Source of the DNA: Dehalococcoidia bacterium | GTDB lineage: Bacteria; Chloroflexota; Dehalococcoidia; Lucifugimonadales; Lucifugimonadaceae | Reading direction: 5' to 3' | Assembly: GCA_009693115.1 (NCBI GenBank) | Contig: SHXW01000005.1 | Coordinates: 16,781 to 80,780, forward strand | Length of the DNA stretch: 64,000 bases | In this document: one piece after another, positions 36,313 to 47,847 of the stretch | Layout of the letters: every line of letters begins with the position of its first letter | Position numbering within the stretch: position 1 is the stretch's first letter | Program-made: the position numbers and the translations under genes | Notes under the pieces: generated by a model | Databases searched by the model: none | Seen by the model: the letters and a program-made list of their open reading frames with translations, nothing else | Told to the model about the DNA's origin: nothing

Positions 36313-37248
36313 TTACGTCCAGCCCTTTTCGCTCATCACGCGCCCTGCGATGAAGGAGAGCTTGCGTGACAGGGCAGGGTCCCGCGATCCGGGCGCGGTG
36401 GCGATGGCGCTGCTCAGGGCGCGATCACAACCGTGGGGGCAGTTGGTGGTGTTTTTGCTGTTTGAGTGTGGCGGTGGTGGAGCGGCGTCAAGCGCAGGAA
36501 CGACTGCACGGATCAGGTTCCGGGCGTGGCCGGTGTTTTCAGCGAGGACCTTCAGGATCGCCGTTGCCGTAACGGCCTCGTGGTGCGGGTGCCAGCAGTC
36601 GTAGTCCGTAACCATGGCAACTGTGGCGTAGCACATCTCGGCTTCCCGGGCGAGCTTCGCTTCGGGCATGTTGGTCATGCCGATGACGTCGCAGCCCCAC
36701 GACCGGTAAAGCTCGGACTCGGCGCGCGTCGAGAACTGCGGGCCTTCCATGACGATGTACGTGCCGCCGCGGATGACGGGTGTCTTTGCTTGTTTCGCCG
36801 CTGCTTCAAGAACGTCGCCCAGGCGGGCGCAGACGGGGTCCGCCATGCTGACGTGGGCGGTGAAGCCTTCACCGAAGAAACTCTTTTCACGGGCGAAAGT
36901 GCGGTCTATGTACTGGTCAACGATGACGAAGGTACCGGGCGCGAGGTCTTCCCTGAGGGAACCGACGGCGCTGAAGGAAATGACCTGCGTGACGCCGGCG
37001 CGCTTGAGGGCCTCGATGTTGGCGCGATAGTTGATCTGGGACGGCGGGATGCGGTGGCCGCGGCCGTGCCGGGGCAGGAAGACGAGGCGGTGGCCCTTGA
37101 AGTCACCGATGAGGAGTTTGTCGGAGGGCGTCCCGAAGGGTGACTCGACGTCCACCCACTGCGCACCCTCAAACCCTTCTATGCCGTAAAGGCCAGTGCC
37201 GCCGATGATGCCTGTCACGGGCGGGGCAGTCTTGGTTGTTGGGGCCAT
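36313..37248 (-). CDS. mtnP: S-methyl-5'-thioadenosine phosphorylase
   Basis: 311 residues. The purine nucleoside phosphorylase fold of the MTAP type: GIIGGTGLYGIEGFE (phosphate loop), FLPRHGRGHRIPPSQINYRANIEAL, SFSAVGSLRED, MEGPQFSTRAESELYRSWGCDVIGMTNMPEAKLARE (base/ribose recognition) and MVTDYDCWH. It phosphorolyses methylthioadenosine from polyamine synthesis to adenine and methylthioribose 1-phosphate. It lies leftward, 3-8 kb from the SAM synthetase and adenosylhomocysteinase genes, so it supplements sulfur and adenine recycling. The Pro-rich insert APPPPHSNSKN near residue 262 precedes the C-terminal helix. Confidence 0.94.
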   Translation of the reverse strand: MAPTTKTAPPVTGIIGGTGLYGIEGFEGAQWVDVESPFGTPSDKLLIGDFKGHRLVFLPRHGRGHRIPPSQINYRANIEALKRAGVTQVISFSAVGSLREDLAPGTFVIVDQYIDRTFAREKSFFGEGFTAHVSMADPVCARLGDVLEAAAKQAKTPVIRGGTYIVMEGPQFSTRAESELYRSWGCDVIGMTNMPEAKLAREAEMCYATVAMVTDYDCWHPHHEAVTATAILKVLAENTGHARNLIRAVVPALDAAPPPPHSNSKNTTNCPHGCDRALSSAIATAPGSRDPALSRKLSFIAGRVMSEKGWT

Positions 37249-37477
37249 GGATCACTCCTGGGCATCCCCGCTACGTGGCGGCGAGGAGGGTGGCTGACAA
37301 TGTCGGGCTGTGCGCCACTATTCTCGCATCAAGGTTCGTGCTTTCCTGCCGGCCTTGCTGGGGCCACGGTCTGATCGCAGGTTGCCTGGCTGCGGACAGG
37401 GGCGCGCAAGCCCATCCTGTCAGGAGATGTAGTCCGGTGGATGCTTCCGGATGCAATGTCGGGTAATGTGGGAACAC

Positions 37478-37563
37478 GCCGGGGTGGCGAAATGGCAGAC
37501 GCAGCGGGCTTAAAACTCGCATCCCGCAAGGGAGTGAGAGTTCAAATCTCTCCCCCGGCACCA
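37478..37563 (+). tRNA. tRNA-Leu (anticodon TAA)
   Basis: 86 bases with encoded CCA and a long variable arm. Acceptor GCCGGGG/CCCCGGC, discriminator A, anticodon stem GCGGG/CTCGC with one G-U pair and loop CTTAAAA, T-loop GTTCAAAT. Confidence 0.92.
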
Positions 37564-37812
37564 ATCCCAGGTCACGATGTCGCCCTGAGGGTAGCGAAGG
37601 ACCTTTTCGCGTCGCTTCAACCCTTGACACCAGCTGCGACGGGTACCCGCCTTCTCCCTGCCGGAGAGGGGGACGGGATTCTTCACTGCGCTCAGGATGA
37701 CAGGTCGCGCCCATGCCCGTCTCAGGGGGCGCGGCGCCATGCGCCTGCGTGTAACCTTCCGCAGTCCATCGTTTATCACACCAGATGTTCATCTCGAAAC
37801 ACGAGGTAGGTC

Positions 37813-38988
37813 ATGCCAGCAAAGAACTACACCGCCGCCATCGCAGGGTGCGGCTCGATAGGCGAGGCCCACATGGAGGGCTACAGGGGCCTGGACAACG
37901 TGAAGGTGACCGCCTGCGCCGACCCTGTGAAGGGTGCGCGCGACACCTACATGCGCCAGTACGGAATTGAGCTGGCCTACGAAACCGTTGATGAGATGGT
38001 GCGGAAGGCGCGGCCGGACATTGTGAGCGTATGTGCATGGCACAAGCTGCACATGCCCCTGACAGTGGCCGTGGCAAAGGCGGGCGGCGTGAAGGGCATC
38101 ATCTGCGAAAAACCCATGGCGACGAGCCTCGCCGAGGCGGACGCGATGATCGAGGCGTGTGAGAAGAACGGGGTGAAGCTGGTCATTAGCCACCAGAGGC
38201 GCTTCACGCCGGGGTGGGAGAAGGCGCGCGACCTCGTCAAGCAGGGCGCGATAGGCAAGCCGCAGAACGTGGAGATCCGCGTCGCGGAAGGCCTGCTGAA
38301 CTGGGGCACGCACGCGATAGACGGGGCGCGCTTCGTCCTGGGCGACCCGAACCCTGTCTGGGTGATGGGCGCAGTCGAACGCCGCACGGACAGGTTCGAG
38401 CGGGACACGCCGATCGAGGACTCATGCATCGGCCTGGTCCACTTTGATGACAACGTGCAGTTCCAGATCCAGTCAGACCTGTACTGGGAGGGCGGCTACG
38501 ACGCCGGGAAGTTCATGGTGCGCGGCTCGGAAGGAATGTTGTGGGTGGAGGAGATGCAGGTCCGGCTGTTCAATGCAGAGACGCGCGGGTGGAAGGATGT
38601 GCAGTTGGACGCGGCGGAGGGGGCGAAGGCGATTGGAGGAGCGACGAACGCGGCACAGGTGCAGGAGCTTGTGCGCTGGATCGAGGGCGGGCCGGCGCAC
38701 AGGGGTGCGGGGCGGAGCGCACGGGTCACTCTAGAAGTGATGATGGCGCTCTACGAATCTGCGCGCCGCCACCACGTGATACGCCTGCCCCTGACCGAGA
38801 GGGGCTACCCGCTGGAGTTGATGATGTCTGAGGGTAAGCTGCCGGTCGAAACACCGGGCAGGTATGACATCCGTGGGTTTCTCAAGCGGGACGGCATTGA
38901 CGAGGGGGAGTACGCGAAGCTGCGGGCGTCGGGCGTGGCGCACCACGAGGCGATGCGGAGGCTGCACGGGGCCGGGCGCAAAGGGTAG
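37813..38988 (+). CDS. Gfo/Idh/MocA family oxidoreductase
   Basis: 391 residues. An N-terminal NAD(P)-binding fold starts AAIAGCGSIGEAHMEGY with the GxGxxG fingerprint. CEKPMATSLAEAD carries the family EKP Lys, and the C-terminal domain has the predicted catalytic His in NWGTHAIDGARFVLG. These enzymes oxidise or reduce sugars, inositols or related polyols; the substrate is not evident. It has ATG 37813 with AGGTC upstream. The C-terminus is about 50 residues longer than the shortest members. No sugar transporter lies adjacent. Confidence 0.87.
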   Translation: MPAKNYTAAIAGCGSIGEAHMEGYRGLDNVKVTACADPVKGARDTYMRQYGIELAYETVDEMVRKARPDIVSVCAWHKLHMPLTVAVAKAGGVKGIICEKPMATSLAEADAMIEACEKNGVKLVISHQRRFTPGWEKARDLVKQGAIGKPQNVEIRVAEGLLNWGTHAIDGARFVLGDPNPVWVMGAVERRTDRFERDTPIEDSCIGLVHFDDNVQFQIQSDLYWEGGYDAGKFMVRGSEGMLWVEEMQVRLFNAETRGWKDVQLDAAEGAKAIGGATNAAQVQELVRWIEGGPAHRGAGRSARVTLEVMMALYESARRHHVIRLPLTERGYPLELMMSEGKLPVETPGRYDIRGFLKRDGIDEGEYAKLRASGVAHHEAMRRLHGAGRKG

Positions 38989-39103
38989 CGACTGCCCAGA
39001 AGTTACAGGCGCACGTTCAGGCTGTCTTGAAGTCACGCATTCCCGTTGAGGTGAATCCCTTCCCCCATCAAGGGGGAGGGAACCAGGAGGCCGCTGCCAG
39101 CCT

Positions 39104-40534
39104 TTAGACGCCCAGAAGGCGGCGGAGGTCGGTGAGGACGCGGTCGCGTGCGGCGGTGGCGGGGGCCTCTGCGTAAAGTCTCACCAGCGGCTCCGTGCCT
39201 GAGAGCCTGGCTACGGCCCACGCGTCTCCAGCAAGGTTGAACCTGACGCCATCTCGCCGATCTGCCGATGTCACGCCCAGTCCGCCAAGCGATTCTGGGG
39301 ACGACTCCTTCATCCTGGCCGCAACGGCGTCCCTTTTCGCTTCGTCGAACTGGAGGTCTATGCGCCTGAAGGTGTGTGGGCCGGTGATGGTGTGGAGTTC
39401 TTCCAGGAGGGCGGACGGCTTCTTGCCGCTCATCACCATCGCTTCGAGAAAGAGCATGCCGCTCAGGCTGCCGTCGCGCTCCGGTATGTGTCCTCGGAAG
39501 GCATAGCCGCCCGACTCCTCGCCGCCCAGTGCGCAATCATTCGCGATCATGGCCGGGCCGACGAACTTGAACCCGACTGCGGTGCGCTCGACTTTGCGGC
39601 CGTACTTCCCGGCCAGCCTGTCCAGCATGGAGCTTTGCGTAATCGTGCATGCCACGCCGCCATGTTCATTGCGCCGCCCCCAGAGGTGGTGGGTGAGCAG
39701 CGAGAAGACTTCAAGCGTGGAGAAGTAAACTCCCTGCTCGCTGACGATGCCCACGCGGTCGGCGTCGCCATCGAGCGCAATGCCTACATCCGCCCTTGCC
39801 TGTCGCACTTCGCTGATGAGGGGCGCCAGGTTGTGTTCGACGGGTTCCGGCTGCTGCATGCCGGGGAAGGCCGGGTTGTGTTCGGACCGGATCTCTGTGA
39901 TTTGAACTCGCCCGCCCTTGAGGATGGCGGGGAGTATGCCAGCGCCTGTGCCGTGCATGGCGTCCACGATGATTTTCAGGGGCGCGTCCCGCAGGCGTTG
40001 CGTGTCCACGACCCTCTCAAGCTGGGCGATGTACGGAGCTACGGGGTTGAAGTTGGTGACGATCGCCCTGGGAGCGTTTATTGCGGGAGCCTGCCCGGCG
40101 AGCACCTTGTAGACCTCGGCCTCGATCGCCGCCACCATTTCGGGCGGCGCGCTGCCACCGGCAGACCATTTGACCTTGAAGCCGTTATCGTGGGCCGGGT
40201 TGTGGCTGGCGGTGATCATCGCTCCTGCTGCCGCGCCTAACTGCTTCACTGCCAGGCTGCACGCCGGGGTGGGCGCCGGGCGGTCGAACAGGGAGACGGG
40301 CACACCGCGGGACGCGAGCACATCTGCGACTGTGGCGGCGAACTTGTCCGATAGGAAACGGGTATCGAACCCGGCGACCGCGCCCTTTGAGGCCTGCCCG
40401 TTGGCGATGATATAGCGGGCCAGTCCGTCAGCGCAGGCTCGCACGTTTTCAAACGTGAACTGGTCGGCTATGCGGGCGCGCCAGCCATCCGTTCCAAAGC
40501 GGATCGATGGGGTTGGATGCGTAGGTGCGGCCAA
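39104..40534 (-). CDS. Phosphoglucomutase/phosphomannomutase (alpha-D-phosphohexomutase)
   Basis: 476 residues from TTG 40534, which has AGGAG 6 bases upstream. IRFGTDGWRARIADQFT, the phosphoserine loop TASHNPAHDNGFKVKW (active Ser), the metal loop DGDADRVGI and GGEESGGYAFRGHIPERDG (sugar specificity) are in the usual order. The GEESGG form allows glucose or mannose phosphates. The product could feed glycogen, cell-surface polysaccharide or GDP-mannose synthesis, the last being needed by a PimA-like transferase. Same direction as metK, 90 bases downstream of it. Confidence 0.92.
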   Translation of the reverse strand: MAAPTHPTPSIRFGTDGWRARIADQFTFENVRACADGLARYIIANGQASKGAVAGFDTRFLSDKFAATVADVLASRGVPVSLFDRPAPTPACSLAVKQLGAAAGAMITASHNPAHDNGFKVKWSAGGSAPPEMVAAIEAEVYKVLAGQAPAINAPRAIVTNFNPVAPYIAQLERVVDTQRLRDAPLKIIVDAMHGTGAGILPAILKGGRVQITEIRSEHNPAFPGMQQPEPVEHNLAPLISEVRQARADVGIALDGDADRVGIVSEQGVYFSTLEVFSLLTHHLWGRRNEHGGVACTITQSSMLDRLAGKYGRKVERTAVGFKFVGPAMIANDCALGGEESGGYAFRGHIPERDGSLSGMLFLEAMVMSGKKPSALLEELHTITGPHTFRRIDLQFDEAKRDAVAARMKESSPESLGGLGVTSADRRDGVRFNLAGDAWAVARLSGTEPLVRLYAEAPATAARDRVLTDLRRLLGV

Positions 40535-40624
40535 TCGAGGCTCCTGGGTCGTCTGGTGCGCCGCGCCGGTTGAGTGTGCCCTGCGTTGCCAGCCTCGCTC
40601 CAGGCGGCGGAATGAGTCCGGGCT

Positions 40625-41845
40625 TCAGGACTTTTTCAGCGCGGCGACGCGGTCGAGGCGTTCCCAGGGCAGGTCCAGGTCGTCACGTCCAAAGTGGCCG
40701 TAGGCGGCGGTCTGCCGGTAGATGGGACGGCGCAGGTCCAGGTCGCGGATGATCGCTCCGGGGCGGAGGTCAAAGTGGGCCTCGATCAGGCGGACGATCT
40801 CGCTGTTCGGGACCTTGCCGGTGCCGTAGGTCTCCACGTATATCGAAAGCGGGCGGGCCACACCGATGGCGTAGGCCAGTTGAACCTCGCACCTGTCCGC
40901 CAGCCCGGCGGCGACGACGTTCTTGGCCACCCAGCGGGCCGCGTAGGCGCCTGAGCGGTCCACCTTCGTGGGGTCCTTGCCTGAGAAGGCGCCGCCACCG
41001 TGACGGGCGGAGCCGCCGTAGGTGTCCACGATGATCTTGCGTCCGGTGAGGCCGGAGTCTCCGTGAGGGCCGCCAATGACGAACCGGCCGGAGGGGTTGA
41101 CGTAAAACTTCGTGCTGGCGTCCAGCAGGTGGGCCGGGACGACGGGCTTGATGACCTTTTCGACGATCTCCTCAGTGATGCGCTCGTTTGTCACATCCGG
41201 CGAGTGCTGGGTGGAGACGAGGACTGTGTGGACGCGCCTGGGAGTGTGGTCGGAGTTGTATTCGACCGTGACCTGAGACTTGCCATCGGGCCTGAGCCAG
41301 CCGATTTCGCCCTTCTTTCGCAGCGTCGCCAGCTTCCGGGTGAGTTTGTGTGCCAGCGAGATGGGCAGCGGCATCAGTTCGGGCGTCTCCCGGACAGCGT
41401 AGCCGATCATCATGCCCTGGTCGCCTGCGCCTATCTCCACGGCCTGCTTCGTTTCGCCGCGCACTTCAAGGGCGGTGTTTACGCCGTCTCGAATGTCCGG
41501 CGACTGCTTGCCGACAGCGACGAGGATGGCTGCGGAGTCACAGTCGAAACCCCACCTGGCGTCGGTGTAACCGATCTCCCGGATGATCTTGCGGGCGATT
41601 GACGGGAAGTCCAGCTGCGCGTTCGTCGTAATCTCGCCGAATATCAGGCACAGCCCGGTAGTGACCGAGGACTCGCAGGCGACGCGGCCCGTCGGGTCCT
41701 GGGCGAGGATGGCATCCAGCACGCCGTCCGAGATCTGGTCACAGATCTTGTCCGGGTGGCCTTCCGTGACCGATTCGGATGTCAGGAGGTATGTCCCGGT
41801 GCGGGTGTTCTGGCTGGACTGCGAGTGCGTAGCCGCCTGTGTCAA
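40625..41845 (-). CDS. metK: S-adenosylmethionine synthetase
   Basis: 406 residues from TTG 41845 with GGAGGG upstream. [26 protein letters not shown] (ATP site His), [12 protein letters not shown] (the signature hexapeptide), [21 protein letters not shown] and [22 protein letters not shown] are the standard MetK motifs. It makes SAM from methionine and ATP. It lies in a leftward group with adenosylhomocysteinase and a PfkB kinase. Between metK and ahcY is a non-coding stretch of about 185 bases with a dispersed repeat; I did not recognise a SAM riboswitch there. Confidence 0.97.
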   Translation of the reverse strand: MTQAATHSQSSQNTRTGTYLLTSESVTEGHPDKICDQISDGVLDAILAQDPTGRVACESSVTTGLCLIFGEITTNAQLDFPSIARKIIREIGYTDARWGFDCDSAAILVAVGKQSPDIRDGVNTALEVRGETKQAVEIGAGDQGMMIGYAVRETPELMPLPISLAHKLTRKLATLRKKGEIGWLRPDGKSQVTVEYNSDHTPRRVHTVLVSTQHSPDVTNERITEEIVEKVIKPVVPAHLLDASTKFYVNPSGRFVIGGPHGDSGLTGRKIIVDTYGGSARHGGGAFSGKDPTKVDRSGAYAARWVAKNVVAAGLADRCEVQLAYAIGVARPLSIYVETYGTGKVPNSEIVRLIEAHFDLRPGAIIRDLDLRRPIYRQTAAYGHFGRDDLDLPWERLDRVAALKKS

Positions 41846-41895
41846 CTGAGCCCTCCTGCCTTCTTGTTTCTGTCAGGACCCTGAAACCGAGAACT

Positions 41896-42008
41896 CGTCA
41901 TCCCGAGGCCTGGCAAGGCCGAGGGATCTGGTGGGAATCACTGCGTCCACCGCCCCGGATTCCTCAGCGACCCGCTTTAGGCGGGTACCCCGTGGTTCGG
42001 AATGACGG
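41896..42008. repeat. Dispersed intergenic repeat, copy B
   Basis: Shares CGGATTCCTCA (41956-41966) and TTCGGAATGACGG (41996-42008) with copy A at 12932-13040. The middle contains a small hairpin (ACCCGC/GCGGGT). It occupies most of the gap between ahcY and metK. Confidence 0.5.
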
Positions 42009-42029
42009 CGGAGACTTTTACCTGACCCT

Positions 42030-43295
<1,266 letters not shown>

Positions 43296-43360
43296 TTACA
43301 AAGTCGCTCTCGCTAAAGGAAATAGTTTCTGCGGTCGCCGCTCCCGTTGGCAGGCGCCCC

Positions 43361-44305
43361 CTATCCCACCATCAGCGGCAGGCCCTGCCCGCCTCCGAGG
43401 GGGTGAAATCTCATCAGGTTTTCAAAGGCTCTGAACCGTAGGTTGATCTCGTTGGCGGTGAGGAAGGCCAGCCTGTCCAGCCCGAACGCCTCGACTGTAA
43501 AGGATGCCATGACTGACCCCGCCACAACAGCCCGGCGGGTCGCTTCCTCGCTCGTGTTCCCAACGGCGGCCATGTAGCCCATGAACCCCCCGGCGAATGA
43601 GTCCCCCGCGCCAGTGGGGTCGACAACGCGCGTCAGGGGATAGGCGGGCATGGCGAAGCCGAAGTCACGGTTGAAGAGTGCCGCTCCGTATTCGCCACGC
43701 TTGACGATCAGTGTCTTCAGCCCGGTGTCCAGGAGCGTCGCCGCCGCTTTGGGGAGCTGCCGTTCGGCGGTGAGCTGCTTCGCCTCGCCCTCGTTGATTA
43801 GCATGGCGTCCACTCGCGGCAACAGGCTGAGGAGGCCGTCGCGTGCGGTGTTTATCCAGAGGTTCATGGTGTCGCACGCCACCAGCGCCGGGCGCGCAGA
43901 CATGGAGTTCAGGACGGCGTGCTGGAGCCGCGGGTCTATGTTCGCCAGAAAGAGGTAGGGCGCAGACGTGTGTTTGGGGCCCAGCTTCGGTGAGAAAGAC
44001 TGGAGGACGTTTAGCTGCGTCTGGAGGGTCACCGCGTTGTTGAGGTCGTCCTTGTACTGGCCTGACCACCTGAACGTATCGCCGTCGGCCACCTGCACGC
44101 CGCTCAGGTCTATGCCGCGGGAGGTGAGCAGGTCGCGGTCAGGTTTTTCAAAGTCGCGTCCGACGACCGAGACGATGCCCGTTTCGGTGAAGTAGCTGGC
44201 CGCAGTGGCGAAATAGGACGCAGACCCGCCGAGCTGTTTGGCGCGGTGACCCTCGGGAGTCTCGACTGCGTCGTAGGCTACTGTCCCCACGACAAGGATG
44301 TTCAC
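43361..44305 (-). CDS. PfkB-family carbohydrate/nucleoside kinase
   Basis: 314 residues from GTG 44305 with AGAAGGA upstream. An early GGSASYFATAASYF glycine motif and the C-terminal ATP/anion-hole signature DPTGAGDSFAGGFMGYMA define the PfkB family. The substrate cannot be read directly. Lying directly before ahcY, whose product is adenosine, it may phosphorylate adenosine (or another ribonucleoside), which would pull the adenosylhomocysteinase equilibrium forward. That is an inference from context; a sugar kinase role remains possible. Confidence 0.85.
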   Translation of the reverse strand: MNILVVGTVAYDAVETPEGHRAKQLGGSASYFATAASYFTETGIVSVVGRDFEKPDRDLLTSRGIDLSGVQVADGDTFRWSGQYKDDLNNAVTLQTQLNVLQSFSPKLGPKHTSAPYLFLANIDPRLQHAVLNSMSARPALVACDTMNLWINTARDGLLSLLPRVDAMLINEGEAKQLTAERQLPKAAATLLDTGLKTLIVKRGEYGAALFNRDFGFAMPAYPLTRVVDPTGAGDSFAGGFMGYMAAVGNTSEEATRRAVVAGSVMASFTVEAFGLDRLAFLTANEINLRFRAFENLMRFHPLGGGQGLPLMVG

Positions 44306-44410
44306 GTTAGAGCGTCCTTCTGCTGTTGCCGTCCGTGACTGCGGGAGCGGCGCCGGATGTGCCCTGAAATGGGCCGGTTGGGCTGGCGACCTTGCATGGG
44401 CGGGCGGGTA

Positions 44411-44764
44411 CTACCTATCCGCGCCGTACGAGGTGGGCAGGCCTTGCTGGATCCAGGAGGGGGTGCCTTCCTCGATATTGAATAGGAGCGCCGTGTCTGC
44501 GCCCATCGCCGCTGCATATTCGCAGGCAAGGCCCGAGCGCGCGCCGACCGCGCAGATGAAGAGGATCGTGCCCTTCTTGGGCAGTTCGTCGAAGCGGGGG
44601 ATGATGTCGTCCACCGGGACCCACATGGCGCCCTTGATGTGGCCGGCCTTGTACTCATCTTCACGGCGGACGTCCACAGCCGTGGCCCCACCCTTGTTGA
44701 GCATGTCGAGGGCTTCTTTTGCGGAGATACGCGTGTACGGCTCGCCCGGCACTTGCCTGGACAT
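44411..44764 (-). CDS. Rhodanese-like domain protein
   Basis: 117 residues, a single rhodanese domain. AKEALDMLNKGGATAVDVRREDEYKAGHIKGAMWVP is the substrate-domain start, and FICAVGARSGLACEYA holds the active Cys in the loop (CAVGARS). Such proteins carry persulfide sulfur for thiolation or detoxification. It lies upstream of the methyl-cycle genes and may share their promoter. The 105-base gap to the PfkB gene permits one transcript. ATG 44764. Confidence 0.88.
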   Translation of the reverse strand: MSRQVPGEPYTRISAKEALDMLNKGGATAVDVRREDEYKAGHIKGAMWVPVDDIIPRFDELPKKGTILFICAVGARSGLACEYAAAMGADTALLFNIEEGTPSWIQQGLPTSYGADR

Positions 44765-45158
44765 GTTGAGCAGCCTCCGTGATGCGGGGTGTCCGGCCGG
44801 GCGGTGAGCCTGCCGGGTATTGTCAGGAAGAGCGGCGGCGACAAGGCCAGAGGGCCGTTGAGGTTCGATCTCAGATTGAACTCATCGCGCCGGAAAGCGT
44901 CGTGATTCCCATGCTAGGGTTCGCCTGTGCGGGTGTCAACGCTATTGCCAGAGGCCGTGCTTGACGCCGTGTAATGAGGCCGTGAATGCGTCGCGGCCCT
45001 TAGTCACACACTCACAGACTCTGGACGCAGGGCGTCGGCATTGCCTGAGGCCGTGAATGCGGCGCGGTTTGGGAGTGTCGCGCGTATACTTCTATGGAGC
45101 CGTGCGGAGGAGTCGGGCGAGGCCGGAAACGGTTTCGCAAAATCCGTGGTCAGAGGCG
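44765..45158. other. Region upstream of the 16S unit with a 22-base direct repeat
   Basis: About 390 bases between the leftward rhodanese gene and the rRNA promoter. TGAGGCCGTGAATGCG with a following CGCGG occurs at 44975-44996 and again at 45046-45067 (one mismatch), 71 bases apart. A TATACT lies at 45085-45090 after the second copy. No coding frame is supported. Possible activator or regulatory sites for rRNA transcription. Confidence 0.45.
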
Positions 45159-45187
45159 TTGACAGGGGTTTTTCCCAATGCCATACT
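45159..45187 (+). promoter_or_regulatory. rRNA promoter
   Basis: A perfect -35 TTGACA (45159-45164), a 17-base spacer and a -10 CATACT (45182-45187), about 60 bases before the start of the processing stem. This is the best promoter match in the window and lies exactly where a 16S rRNA promoter is needed. Confidence 0.75.
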
Positions 45188-45246
45188 GATCTTTCGCCCC
45201 GGTGCGTTGTCCGTAGTTGGATGGCTGCTGGGGAGAGTGCCTTAAC

Positions 45247-45267
45247 AACTGAACAGTGGAAGGAAGA
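45247..45267 (+). repeat. Left arm of the pre-16S rRNA processing stem
   Basis: A 21-base sequence whose perfect reverse complement is at 47052-47072. The two arms flank the 16S gene, as expected for the double-stranded stem cut by RNase III during maturation. Confidence 0.85.
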
Positions 45268-45280
45268 TACGTCAGTTTTC

Positions 45281-47051
<1,771 letters not shown>

Positions 47052-47072
47052 TCTTCCTTCCACTGTTCAGTT
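47052..47072 (+). repeat. Right arm of the pre-16S rRNA processing stem
   Basis: Perfect 21-base reverse complement of 45247-45267. Confidence 0.85.
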
Positions 47073-47091
47073 ACTAAGTCACAATGCGAAG

Positions 47092-47116
47092 CGCCTCCGG
47101 TTTCCGGGGGCGTTTT
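47092..47116 (+). terminator. Intrinsic terminator of the 16S unit
   Basis: CGCCTCCGG ttt CCGGGGGCG, a 9-bp stem with one G-U, followed by TTTTGCTTT. It ends the 16S transcript 20 bases after the processing stem. Confidence 0.85.
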
Positions 47117-47301
47117 GCTTTAACCCGCTGCACCGAGCCGGCACGCTCTGATCCGGGCGGTCCCTGGCTCGGCTATTGGAGTGCACGGCCTTTGCTGTCT
47201 GCTTGCGCAGCAGCACGGTAATGGGCAACGGTGATGGTGTGATGGCATCACGTGACATAATCGCGGGACCGGCGATCTGGAGAAATATCGTAGGGGGCAA
47301 C

Positions 47302-47847
47302 ATGAGCGTCCGTCGTGCCTTGATTCTCGCCGCCGTAATCGCGCTCGCTGTCCTGGCAACTGGATGTGCATCCGAGTTCAAGCCAGACTCGTCTAGTCCG
47401 AAGGCAGCCGTCCGCACCTATCTGGGATACCTCTCCCGCGGGGAGACCACATCGGCGTATGGCCTGTTGAGCAAGGCGGCATTAGGACGTTGCGACCGCG
47501 AACAATTCCTCCAACGCTCATCCGGGTTCCTTGATGACCTAGAGAAGTCGCGGGTCGTCTTTCGAGGCGTTACCGAGTTGGAGTCGTCCGTTACGGTGCG
47601 TGCCAGCGTTGACCCCGGCCGGGTGGACGTGAGCCCTCTCGGTCCCCGTAGTTCTTCCCACGATGTCACCTACCTGCTTGTGAAGGAAGGCGGCGAGTGG
47701 CGCCTGAGTGAGGTAGGCTGGCCCTATTTCTACTGCGACACCGAAAAGAGGGTGCCGCCGGAACAGGCGGTTACTCCCGTTCCGGCTGATACGCCCCGCC
47801 CTGCCGTGGCGCCTGCGCTCGCTCCCACCGCTGGGCCGGTTCGATGA
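47302..47847 (+). CDS. Predicted lipoprotein with NTF2/DUF4878-like domain
   Basis: 181 residues from ATG 47302 with AGGGGG 7 bases upstream. Signal peptide MSVRRALILAAVIALAVLATGC ends in a lipobox. The segment SSPKAAVRTYLGYLSRGETTSAYGLLS and YLLVKEGGEWRLSEVG resemble the SnoaL/DUF4878 fold seen in many small lipoproteins. The C-terminal 25 residues are a Pro/Ala/Thr tail. Function unknown. Its stop overlaps the start of the DUF5671 gene (ATGA), so the two are coupled. Confidence 0.78.
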   Translation: MSVRRALILAAVIALAVLATGCASEFKPDSSSPKAAVRTYLGYLSRGETTSAYGLLSKAALGRCDREQFLQRSSGFLDDLEKSRVVFRGVTELESSVTVRASVDPGRVDVSPLGPRSSSHDVTYLLVKEGGEWRLSEVGWPYFYCDTEKRVPPEQAVTPVPADTPRPAVAPALAPTAGPVR

